A stretch of 64,000 nucleotides of DNA from Nitrospirales bacterium (GTDB taxonomy: Bacteria > Nitrospirota > Nitrospiria > Nitrospirales > UBA8639). The notes under the pieces are model-generated. The model saw nothing but the letters and a program-made list of their open reading frames with translations. It was not told the DNA's origin and did no database searches. Positions within the stretch are counted from its first letter, which is position 1; every line of letters begins with the position of its first letter. The stretch is taken from NCBI GenBank assembly GCA_029261295.1, contig JAJDBP010000002.1, forward strand, positions 1-64,000, given 5' to 3'. Below are positions 8,893 through 16,018 of this stretch, piece after piece. The translations under genes and the position numbers were made by a program.

Positions 8893-9429
8893 ATGCCTAA
8901 GCCAGAAGAAATACTCCTCTCGTCCGAGCAGATATATTCCGGAAAAATATTAAGGCTCAATGTGGATACGGTTGTCCTTCCGAACGGACGAACGACGACA
9001 TTAGAAATTCTTCGGCATCCGGGCGCTTCTGCTGTGGTGCCCCTCAAAGAGGATGGGCGGGTCATCCTTATCCGTCAGCTCCGGCATGCGATTGGCGGAT
9101 TCATCTATGAAATTCCCGCTGGAAAATTAGATCCACAAGAGGATCCAAAAGATTGTGCGGCACGGGAGTTGGAAGAAGAGGTTGGCTATCGAGCAGGGTC
9201 TCTTGAACTACTCACCAGTATTTGGACAGCACCAGGATTTACAGATGAAGTCATTCATATTTTTCAGGGGACCAATCTTCAAATAGGCACGCAGAACTTA
9301 GACCAAGACGAAGTTCTAGAAATTGTTGAATGGCCACTTGAAGAGGCCATGGCCAAAATACAAGACGGTACTATTCGAGATGCCAAAACCATCATTGGAC
9401 TACAGATGGTTTACGGTAAAAAAAAATAA
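8893..9429 (+). CDS. NUDIX hydrolase, ADP-ribose pyrophosphatase type
   Basis: A hydrolase of nucleoside diphosphates linked to another moiety. The set RHPGASAVVPL, VILIRQLRHAIGGFIYEIPAGKLD and a complete NUDIX box (G at GKLDPQED through REL-EEEVGY) match the ADP-ribose pyrophosphatase subgroup. The length is 178 residues from the ATG at 8893. A TTG at 8881 would add four residues. It lies directly after gcvT on the same strand and is probably the last gene of the FKBP-gcvT-NUDIX unit. Confidence 0.88.
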   Translation: MPKPEEILLSSEQIYSGKILRLNVDTVVLPNGRTTTLEILRHPGASAVVPLKEDGRVILIRQLRHAIGGFIYEIPAGKLDPQEDPKDCAARELEEEVGYRAGSLELLTSIWTAPGFTDEVIHIFQGTNLQIGTQNLDQDEVLEIVEWPLEEAMAKIQDGTIRDAKTIIGLQMVYGKKK

Positions 9430-9474
9430 TATCACCCCTCTAGTATCTCAATCTTCTTCGAATGACTATTTAAT

Positions 9475-9511
9475 CCCTCTCCTTTTAAGGGAGAGGGTCA
9501 GGGTGAGGGTA
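9475..9511 (+). repeat. Dispersed hairpin element, copy 1
   Basis: CCCTCTCC-TTTTAA-GGGAGAGGG forms a hairpin, followed by a GTCAGGGTGAGGGT tail. Similar elements occur at about 26572 and 49141. It lies between the NUDIX gene and the convergent reductase gene, where it could also serve as a terminator. Confidence 0.6.
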
Positions 9512-9566
9512 TAAGGGTCAAAGACGGGTCGTATAACCATGGTGAAAAAATTATCGCAACTATGAC

Positions 9567-10430
9567 TCAAACAACCTCGCCTAAAAGTGCAGTGTCTTCG
9601 CTATCTACAACGCTTGGTAGCGGAATTGCCAGCGTATCTCCATAGATACTCTTAAGCTCTACACGTCCCAAATGAGGGGTAGTCCGTTGCTGCCGACTCT
9701 CACGTTGAAAATTTACTTCCAGCCCTAACCGTTTTAAAAGGTAGTTCGCCAACTCAACTCTGGAAATAGCTCGTGTGGACGGAATATGGCGAAAACCCGT
9801 TTCTTCGCTTTGAGCAAGTTCCAGGACTCTCTTGGCTAAATCCTCCACCCACACAACAGAGCGATATTCGTCTTCCACAATAGTGACAGGTAGTTGGCGT
9901 AGTGTGCGATACCGGAGCCAATCTAAATGCCCGGTGCGACCATTCGGAGACGGGCCAATAGGCAGCCCTGTTCGGATAATCAACGTTTGCGGTCTTTTGA
10001 GAACCAGACACTCCGCTTCCTCCCGGGTTTTTCCATAGACACTAATCGGACAAGTTGGGGAATATTCATCGTATGTTCCATTTCCACCAAATACATGGTC
10101 GGAGGAAACATACACCATCCGAACCATCGAAGGCAGGGTTTTCAACACTCGGTTGAGGTGTCCAACATTGATCTCCTGGGCCCAATTAGGATCAGCTTCG
10201 CATTTCGGCACATCACATACGGCATGACAATAGAGAAGAATTTTGGGTTGATACCGGTCAAATATCGATTTGATCCACTTAGGATCTTCTAAATTCAGTG
10301 CGGACCATCGTTGAACGAGTGGTGCGGAATTTCCTGGTGATATGAATGGGATGACGCCCTCGGGAAATAGTCTAGACAGATTAAAACCTAAAATTGAGGT
10401 GGCTCCAAAAAGTACAATAGAGGGAATCAT
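9567..10430 (-). CDS. RmlD-like NAD(P)-dependent sugar reductase (extended SDR)
   Basis: A 287-residue Rossmann-fold enzyme resembling dTDP-4-dehydrorhamnose reductase (RmlD). The N-terminal nucleotide-binding loop is LFGATSILGFNL (GxTxxxG). The catalytic S/Y/K set is in YVSSDHVFGG and SVYGKTREEAE. The motif CHAVCDVPKCEADP matches the RmlD 'aayt.VD..E.dp' region. The frame is open to a TTG at 10508, but the ATG at 10430 places the start just before the first beta strand, as in the family. No other sugar-nucleotide genes are nearby, so its pathway is unknown. Confidence 0.8.
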   Translation of the reverse strand: MIPSIVLFGATSILGFNLSRLFPEGVIPFISPGNSAPLVQRWSALNLEDPKWIKSIFDRYQPKILLYCHAVCDVPKCEADPNWAQEINVGHLNRVLKTLPSMVRMVYVSSDHVFGGNGTYDEYSPTCPISVYGKTREEAECLVLKRPQTLIIRTGLPIGPSPNGRTGHLDWLRYRTLRQLPVTIVEDEYRSVVWVEDLAKRVLELAQSEETGFRHIPSTRAISRVELANYLLKRLGLEVNFQRESRQQRTTPHLGRVELKSIYGDTLAIPLPSVVDSEDTALLGEVV

Positions 10431-10504
10431 TTTAGATAACGATATCCGTGGTAATGAGTGAAATGCTTCGGGCCTGAAAGTAGGCCACCCTTCCAGTACT
10501 CCTG

Positions 10505-10654
10505 TCAAATAAGAAGCTGTGGAACTCTGTTACAGGAAGAACCTAGATCTTCTACTAGGTCTAGAACCGCAGTATCCTGAGTTCTGGCTGCTAAAATCCA
10601 AACCGGATTATCTTCGGCTGGCCTCTCACGAATGGGATCATCCGTTAAATCCAT
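10505..10654 (-). CDS. Possible small protein, 49 aa
   Basis: An ATG at 10654 opens 49 codons (residues such as ERPAEDNPVWILAARTQDTA) ending in a TGA that lies just upstream of the reductase gene. The composition looks protein-like (balanced, acidic), but there is no clear ribosome-binding site and I recognise no family. It might be a short independent gene or a remnant. Confidence 0.25.
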   Translation of the reverse strand: MDLTDDPIRERPAEDNPVWILAARTQDTAVLDLVEDLGSSCNRVPQLLI

Positions 10655-11029
10655 AGGGGTATTTTTTGTTTTGGAGTGCTCAGGATACTTTCTCCACTTT
10701 ATCCTTTTCCTCGTTTCAGTTGTCTCACTTATTGAAACTCCCTCGTGGGACCATCTGTTTTAGAAAACAGGCCCCCTTTCTGGTGAACGCTTCCCCCTAA
10801 CGATACAGAACAGATTCCTGAACCTGGCCCCCTCCATTCAGATTAGGAAGCAAAGCTTCAATTTTTTCGTTAACTTAGCTACTTGTGGCTCTTTCCCTAA
10901 TAATTGCGAACGACCTCTTACTATCGCTTGTATTTTATAGGAGGGTTGGTTTTATTCATGAAATTGGGTTTAATACGACCATGTTTCATTCATTCTGCTG
11001 TGTCCTCTTTGATCGTAGGAGGTTAGGCC
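10509..11029. other. Non-coding stretch upstream of the patatin gene
   Basis: About 520 bases separate the minus-strand reductase from the patatin gene. The left part contains the possible 49-aa frame at 10505-10654. From about 10660 to 10930 I see only AT-rich sequence without repeats or an RNA gene. The last 100 bases hold a short leader frame (see 10958). The promoter of the patatin unit is presumably here, but I cannot place it. Confidence 0.5.
10958..11026 (+). promoter_or_regulatory. Candidate leader ORF (22 aa) before the patatin gene
   Basis: An ATG at 10958, preceded by AGGAGGG at a long spacing, opens 22 codons. The stop TAG lies inside the patatin ribosome-binding site (GTAGGAGGTTAG), three bases before the patatin ATG. 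This geometry could couple translation of the leader to the patatin gene. It could equally be chance, because a 22-codon frame is short. Confidence 0.3.
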
Positions 11030-12151
11030 ATGAGTTTTGCTGGAAAAATTAATCCTAAAAATGCACCAAAAAAACTGTTGGCTCTGGATGGTGGTGGGAT
11101 TCGAGGCATGATCACGGTGGAGGTTTTGGCCAAAATCGAAACCTTTCTCCGTTCTGAATTGGGTCGAGGAAAGGATTTTCGACTTTGTGAATATTTTGAT
11201 TATGTTGCAGGAACGAGTACAGGAGCAATTATGGCGACTTGTATATCCTGGGGAATGTCCGTTGATGAGATTCGGAAGTTTTATGAGGAAAGTGGCGAAG
11301 AGATGTTTGATAAGGCCAGCTTGTTAAAACGGTTCCGTTATACCTACGAAGATAAAAAAATTTCCAAAAAACTTCAGGACGTGTTTGGACGACAAACGAC
11401 CCTGGGTAGTTCCAAGTTACATACCTTGCTCATGATGGTGATGCGAAACGCCACAACTGATTCACCCTGGCCCGTCTCCAATAACCCCCATGCCAAATAT
11501 AATGACAAGAAACGTGAGAACTGCAATTTAGATATTCCCCTCTGGCAACTGATTCGTGCCAGTACGGCTGCACCAGTATTCTTTCCTCCCGAAGTTGTAA
11601 AAATGGGGAAACAGGAATTTGTGTTTGTGGATGGAGGGATTACGTCCTATAACAACCCCGCCTTTCAATTATTTTTGATGGCGACGTTGGAGCCCTATAA
11701 ACTGCAATGGCCGACTGGAGAAGACAAGATGCTGGTGGTCTCCATTGGTACAGGAACCAGTCCTATGGCCAACGAAGATTTGGGACCTTCAGATATGAAC
11801 CTAGCGTACAATGCCACTAAGCTTCCTTCCGCCTTAATGTATGCGTCATTGAATGAACAGGATTTGTTATGCCGAGCTTTCGGGAAATGTTTAGCGGGAG
11901 ACCCGTTAGATCGAGAAATCGGTGATTTGATTAACCAACAAGGCCCTGTGCAACCTAAATTGTTTACCTATGTGCGGTATAACGCTGAACTGTCGAAGGA
12001 CGGGTTAAAAGCTTTAGGCCTAGGAAAGATCAACCCCAAGGATGTCCAGCAATTGGATTCTGTGGAGCACGTGAACGACCTTCAAAAAATTGGAAAAGTT
12101 GTTGGCGAAAAAAAAGTCAAACGTGAACATTTTAGAAATTTCCTAGATTAA
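11030..12151 (+). CDS. Patatin-like phospholipase, candidate effector
   Basis: A 373-residue patatin-fold lipid acyl hydrolase. The oxyanion loop DGGGIRG starts at Asp20. The nucleophile elbow GTSTG has Ser63, and the catalytic Asp is Asp201 in VDGGITSYNNPA, so the Ser-Asp dyad is complete and activity is expected. There is no signal peptide or membrane segment. The start ATG follows GTAGGAGGT. Patatins are known effectors in CBASS, where cyclic nucleotides switch them on to degrade the membrane, but no CD-NTase gene is here. The next gene, 32 bases on, carries nucleotide-type domains and is the probable regulator. The effector role is inferred. A metabolic lipase is the alternative. Confidence 0.88.
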   Translation: MSFAGKINPKNAPKKLLALDGGGIRGMITVEVLAKIETFLRSELGRGKDFRLCEYFDYVAGTSTGAIMATCISWGMSVDEIRKFYEESGEEMFDKASLLKRFRYTYEDKKISKKLQDVFGRQTTLGSSKLHTLLMMVMRNATTDSPWPVSNNPHAKYNDKKRENCNLDIPLWQLIRASTAAPVFFPPEVVKMGKQEFVFVDGGITSYNNPAFQLFLMATLEPYKLQWPTGEDKMLVVSIGTGTSPMANEDLGPSDMNLAYNATKLPSALMYASLNEQDLLCRAFGKCLAGDPLDREIGDLINQQGPVQPKLFTYVRYNAELSKDGLKALGLGKINPKDVQQLDSVEHVNDLQKIGKVVGEKKVKREHFRNFLD

Positions 12152-12183
12152 CTTCCTTTGTTAACAATCTGAAGGCCCTCATT

Positions 12184-14217
12184 ATGGCAACATCCCCTCA
12201 AACGCGTGCATTTATTATTCGACCTTTCGGTACAAAAAAAGACATTGATTTTGATCGGATTGAGGAAGAACTGATTGCCCCGGCTCTAGCGCAAGCTGGG
12301 GTCGATGGGCGAACCACTTTGGATATTCTTGGTCCGGGGAATATTCGAGTTGATATGTTCCAACGCTTATTGACGGCTGATTTAGTGGTGGCTGATTTAT
12401 CTATTCACAATGCGAATGTTTTTTATGAATTGGGCCTTCGGCATGCCCTGCGAGATAAGCGGACCCTCCTTGTTCGGTGTCAGGCGGATGACTTTCCTTT
12501 TGATCTTCAAACAGATCGATATTTTATTTATGAGAAAGAGAACCCAGCTCAGAGTCTTGAATTATTAGTCCAGGCTCTTCACGAAACCTTATCTTCCAAC
12601 AAGTTAGATAGTCCGGTGTTTCATCTTTTGCCCGGTTTAGCGGTTCAAGACCCTGGACGATTTCTTCCTGTCCCTCTAGATTTCCAAGAATCAGTGGAGG
12701 CAGCAGTAACCAACAAGCAGATTGGGGATTTAGAACTGTTAACTGAAGAGATTGAGAATTTAGAATGGGCCATTCAGGGATTACGGATTGTAGGCCAAGC
12801 GCAGATGGATGTGAAAGCGTTTGAGAGCGCCCGTGCGGCTTGGGAAGCAATCGTAAAGGTGAATCCACTGGACGTCGATGCCAATACACGGCTTGGGACA
12901 ATTTACCAACGGTTAGGAGATCTCTCCCAGTCTGATCAAGCCTTGGCCCGTGTGTTGACGCATGAGGAAATCTCAGTTTCTCAACAAGCCGAAGCCCATG
13001 CATTGCTTGGACGAAACGCCAAAACTCAATGGTTGGCAGAGTGGCAAGTTCACCCAGAGCAAACCCGGCAACCTTTGGCCTTGCGGTCTCCTTATTTAGA
13101 GAAATCAATGGCCTCATATTTTGAAGCGTTTCAAAGTGATTTGAATCATTTTTATTCAGGTCTCAATGCCTTAGCTATGGTAACGGTTCAAGTAGAACTC
13201 GCTGAAAAATTACCTGAAGTATGGGAAGAACGATTCGAAGAGGTCGAGGAAGCTGAAAAAGCATTAATACAGAAAAAGAAAAAACGAGACCAATTATCTG
13301 CAGGAGTTGAGTTGTCTATGAATGCGGCGTTAGCACGTCTGAAGCAACAAAAAGCCACAGATATTTGGGCAAATATTAGTCAGGCGGACTTTTTATGTTT
13401 GACGTCCAAGCGACCAACTCGAGTAGCGGACGCCTATCAACGTGTCCTTTCCGACGTACCAGATTTTGCCGTGGATTCAGCGAGGCAACAACTTGTCTTG
13501 TATCGTGATTTGAATGTCATGAACGAAAAAGTAGAAGCCGCCTTATCCATTCCGCTGTTTAAAACAACTGACGAGACACAACCTGTCTCTAGCGTTCATC
13601 AGCGGGTTATCTTATTTACGGGACATATGATTGATAAACCGGACCGACCAGAGCCGCGGTTTCCTGCAAACAAAGAAGGTGTTGCTCGACAATCCATTTC
13701 TGAAGCCATTCTCCGTGAAAAGGAGGTGGCCGGTGGGATTGCCTTTGGGCTGGCCGGTGGAGCAAGTGGCGGAGATTTGCTCTTTCATGAGGTTTGTCAG
13801 GAGTTGGGCATTCAATCCCGGCTCTATTTGGCCCTTCCCTCTGATCAATTTATTCAGGCATCCGTGGCTCCGGCTGGCCCAAAATGGGTTGAGCAATTTC
13901 GTCGCCTGTATCAGGGAAAGTTGGACAAACAATCAGGGAAAGTTGAACCATCATCCACTGATTTACGGGTGTTAGCAAACTCCAAGGATTTGCCATCCTG
14001 GTTGCAAGATAAAGCAGACTACAGCATTTGGCAGCGGAATAATTTATGGATGTTACACAATGCGCTGGTAGAAGGAGGAGCAAACGTCACGGTTATTGCG
14101 CTCTGGAATGGGGAGGAAGGCGATGGCCCTGGCGGCACTTCCGATCTAGTGGCCAAAGCCGAACAAAGAGGTGCAAAAATTGTCATTTTGAATACTAAGG
14201 AAATTTTTTCACTGTAA
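12184..14217 (+). CDS. NDT/TIR-like – TPR-S (DUF4071) – SLOG-like three-part protein
   Basis: A 677-residue protein with no ordinary metabolic match. Residues 8-120 form a Rossmann-like domain resembling nucleoside 2-deoxyribosyltransferase, with AFIIRPFG, VVADLSIHNANVFYELGLRHAL (Asp71, Asn78, Glu82) and a following strand. Residues about 150-460 are helical TPR-like, with NHFYSGLNAL matching the 'YtGiNA' mark of the DUF4071/TPR-S region that animal ASK kinases share. Residues about 473-677 look like a SLOG fold, with ILFTGHMID and a glycine-rich GLAGGASGGDLLFHEVC. TPR-S proteins have been predicted to sense NAD-derived signals. The gene lies 32 bases behind the patatin gene. I infer a signal-producing or sensing partner for the lipase. 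Domain limits are estimates. Confidence 0.75.
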   Translation: MATSPQTRAFIIRPFGTKKDIDFDRIEEELIAPALAQAGVDGRTTLDILGPGNIRVDMFQRLLTADLVVADLSIHNANVFYELGLRHALRDKRTLLVRCQADDFPFDLQTDRYFIYEKENPAQSLELLVQALHETLSSNKLDSPVFHLLPGLAVQDPGRFLPVPLDFQESVEAAVTNKQIGDLELLTEEIENLEWAIQGLRIVGQAQMDVKAFESARAAWEAIVKVNPLDVDANTRLGTIYQRLGDLSQSDQALARVLTHEEISVSQQAEAHALLGRNAKTQWLAEWQVHPEQTRQPLALRSPYLEKSMASYFEAFQSDLNHFYSGLNALAMVTVQVELAEKLPEVWEERFEEVEEAEKALIQKKKKRDQLSAGVELSMNAALARLKQQKATDIWANISQADFLCLTSKRPTRVADAYQRVLSDVPDFAVDSARQQLVLYRDLNVMNEKVEAALSIPLFKTTDETQPVSSVHQRVILFTGHMIDKPDRPEPRFPANKEGVARQSISEAILREKEVAGGIAFGLAGGASGGDLLFHEVCQELGIQSRLYLALPSDQFIQASVAPAGPKWVEQFRRLYQGKLDKQSGKVEPSSTDLRVLANSKDLPSWLQDKADYSIWQRNNLWMLHNALVEGGANVTVIALWNGEEGDGPGGTSDLVAKAEQRGAKIVILNTKEIFSL

Positions 14218-14512
14218 ATTTACTTTTCCCCATAGTGTGACGTTGGGAATTTTTAGGAAAGTTGTATCCAAAATTATAATAACTATACCTAAACGGGTAC
14301 TATTTTATGACAGGACGCTTTGGCCTCTCGCGCAATTTGGAGAGCAGGGTCCTCATTGGCCCGTATGTATTGAGATTGGTCTAAGAGAAATATGATCGGC
14401 ATCAACCTTGCTCTAATAATTTATGGAAAGTTTCATGATATTTCGACCTAAGGAAAAAAATCAGCCTGTCGCCTTAAAATTTTGGATTTAGTTTCTTGCA
14501 AGCAGAGAGGAC
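14218..14512. other. Gap between the patatin/TPR-S pair and the TIR/STAND pair
   Basis: 295 bases without a clear gene. There is no strong terminator after the TPR-S gene. A minus-strand 37-codon frame lies inside (14289-14402). The gap is large enough for a separate promoter, so the two gene pairs may be independently transcribed. Confidence 0.5.
14289..14402 (-). CDS. Possible short ORF or gene remnant, 37 aa
   Basis: A minus-strand frame from ATG 14402 to TAG 14289 encodes MPIIFLLDQSQYIRANEDPA and 17 further residues. It reads like the end of a real protein because the composition is balanced and there is a hydrophobic strand. It has no visible ribosome-binding site, and a stop lies 12 codons upstream of its ATG. 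It may be a decayed 3' fragment. I recognise no family. Confidence 0.22.
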   Translation of the reverse strand: MPIIFLLDQSQYIRANEDPALQIAREAKASCHKIVPV

Positions 14513-16018
14513 ATGATGAGCTTTGAAAGAGATATTTTCATTAGCTACGCCCACCTCGACAACGATTTTTTAACAAAAGAGGAGGAAGGCTGGATCACCC
14601 AGTTTGCTTCTTTTCTTCAGAAATTCCTGGACATGCGCATGGGGTCCAAGATAGAGATTTGGAGAGATAATAGACTACAGGGGAACTCAACCTTTGCACG
14701 TGAAATCGAGGAACAATTTCCGAAAACTGCATTGCTGGTTTCTGTCCTGACCCCCCGCTACGCTAAATCAGATTGGTGTATCAGGGAAGTTAATGCATTT
14801 TGTGAAAGTGCGGAACAAACTGGGGGCATGGTAGTCGACAATAAAGCTCGGATCTTTAAGGTGATAAAGACCCCGGTTGACGAGGAATCGTCGTTGCCGG
14901 AGGTTATGAGAGAAACCTTAGGGTATGAGTTTTATGCCTATGTAGACGAGGCGCCGTTGGAACTAGATCCAAATGAAGATGGCAAGGAGTATAAGCGGAA
15001 AATAAATAAATTGGCATGGGATATCGCACAACTCCTCAAGAAGTTAGAGGCTAGTGATGATGATAGGAAAATAGTCGATCAGGTGTCAGGCAATACCAAA
15101 TCGCGCATTTATCTGGCCGAATGTAGTTATGACCAGCGAAAGACTAGAGAAATTCTTGAAGGTGATTTAAAACGCCATGGGTATACCGTCTTGCCAGATA
15201 GCCCCTTACCTCGGGAGGAAGCGGACTATCTGGCGGCTGTGGAGCAATTACTGGCGCGTTGTACGCTCGCCATCCATCTCGTTGGAGAGGATTACGGTGC
15301 TGTGCCAGATGGCCCAAGTCAAAGATCGGTGACGGTGCTACAAAATGAGCTTGCTGTACAGCGGAGCAAGAGCAGTGGACTGCAACGTGTGATCTGGTTG
15401 CCTGTAGGCACCTGTTCCAAGAAATCAGAGCAGCAGAACTTTATCGAGGCGCTTCACAATGATGCAGAGGCCCAATTTGGAGCGGACCTGCTCACGGGTG
15501 ACCTTGAGGAGCTGAAGGCTTCGATCCATTCCTCGTTGAAGAAGAGTGAAAACCCTGATCGGAAAAACCCTAGTGAGCAGGACATTCCTGAAGAAAAGAC
15601 CACACTGATCTACCTCATCTGTAACGAAAAGGATCGAAAGGCCACAATTCCCGTCCGCAAGTATTGCAAGGACCAGGGGCTGGATATAGAGATCCCTGCC
15701 TTTGAAGGCAGCGCCACAGAGTTGGAAGAGGCGAATAAAAAGCTTTTGACAACCTCCAACGCCGTTATCCTCTTTTATGGGAGTGGAGATGAGACGTGGA
15801 AGCGCACAGTTGACGATGAGCTAAAAAAAATGAAGGGCGACCGGGGTGGGAAACCTCTACTTGCGTGTTATACGTATCTAGCTGATCCCAAGACAAGTCA
15901 TAAAGAAGATCTCATTGAAATGGAAGAGTCTGACTTAATCAATTGCTTAGCGGGTTTTTCTAAGGTCGAGATGGCTGGGTTAATACAAGCCATGAGCCCC
16001 AAAGGAGCGAACACATGA
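14513..16018 (+). CDS. Multi-TIR protein (three TIR-like domains)
   Basis: A 501-residue soluble protein. Residues 6-170 are a clear TIR domain: DIFISYAHLDNDF, then LVSVLTPRYAKSDWCIREV, with Trp88 and Glu92 in the W-x-x-x-E position where NAD-cleaving TIRs carry the catalytic Glu. Residues about 193-320 form a second, more divergent TIR/DUF4062-like unit (RIYLAECSYDQRKTRE, CTLAIHLVGEDYG). Residues about 365-465 form a third (TLIYLICNEKDRK, SNAVILFYGSGDETW). The start ATG at 14513 has a GAGAGG site. Its stop overlaps the start of the STAND gene (ATGA, 4 nt), so the two are translationally coupled. The likely role is effector or signal domain of a STAND immune pair. NADase activity is inferred. 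Confidence 0.82.
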   Translation: MMSFERDIFISYAHLDNDFLTKEEEGWITQFASFLQKFLDMRMGSKIEIWRDNRLQGNSTFAREIEEQFPKTALLVSVLTPRYAKSDWCIREVNAFCESAEQTGGMVVDNKARIFKVIKTPVDEESSLPEVMRETLGYEFYAYVDEAPLELDPNEDGKEYKRKINKLAWDIAQLLKKLEASDDDRKIVDQVSGNTKSRIYLAECSYDQRKTREILEGDLKRHGYTVLPDSPLPREEADYLAAVEQLLARCTLAIHLVGEDYGAVPDGPSQRSVTVLQNELAVQRSKSSGLQRVIWLPVGTCSKKSEQQNFIEALHNDAEAQFGADLLTGDLEELKASIHSSLKKSENPDRKNPSEQDIPEEKTTLIYLICNEKDRKATIPVRKYCKDQGLDIEIPAFEGSATELEEANKKLLTTSNAVILFYGSGDETWKRTVDDELKKMKGDRGGKPLLACYTYLADPKTSHKEDLIEMEESDLINCLAGFSKVEMAGLIQAMSPKGANT

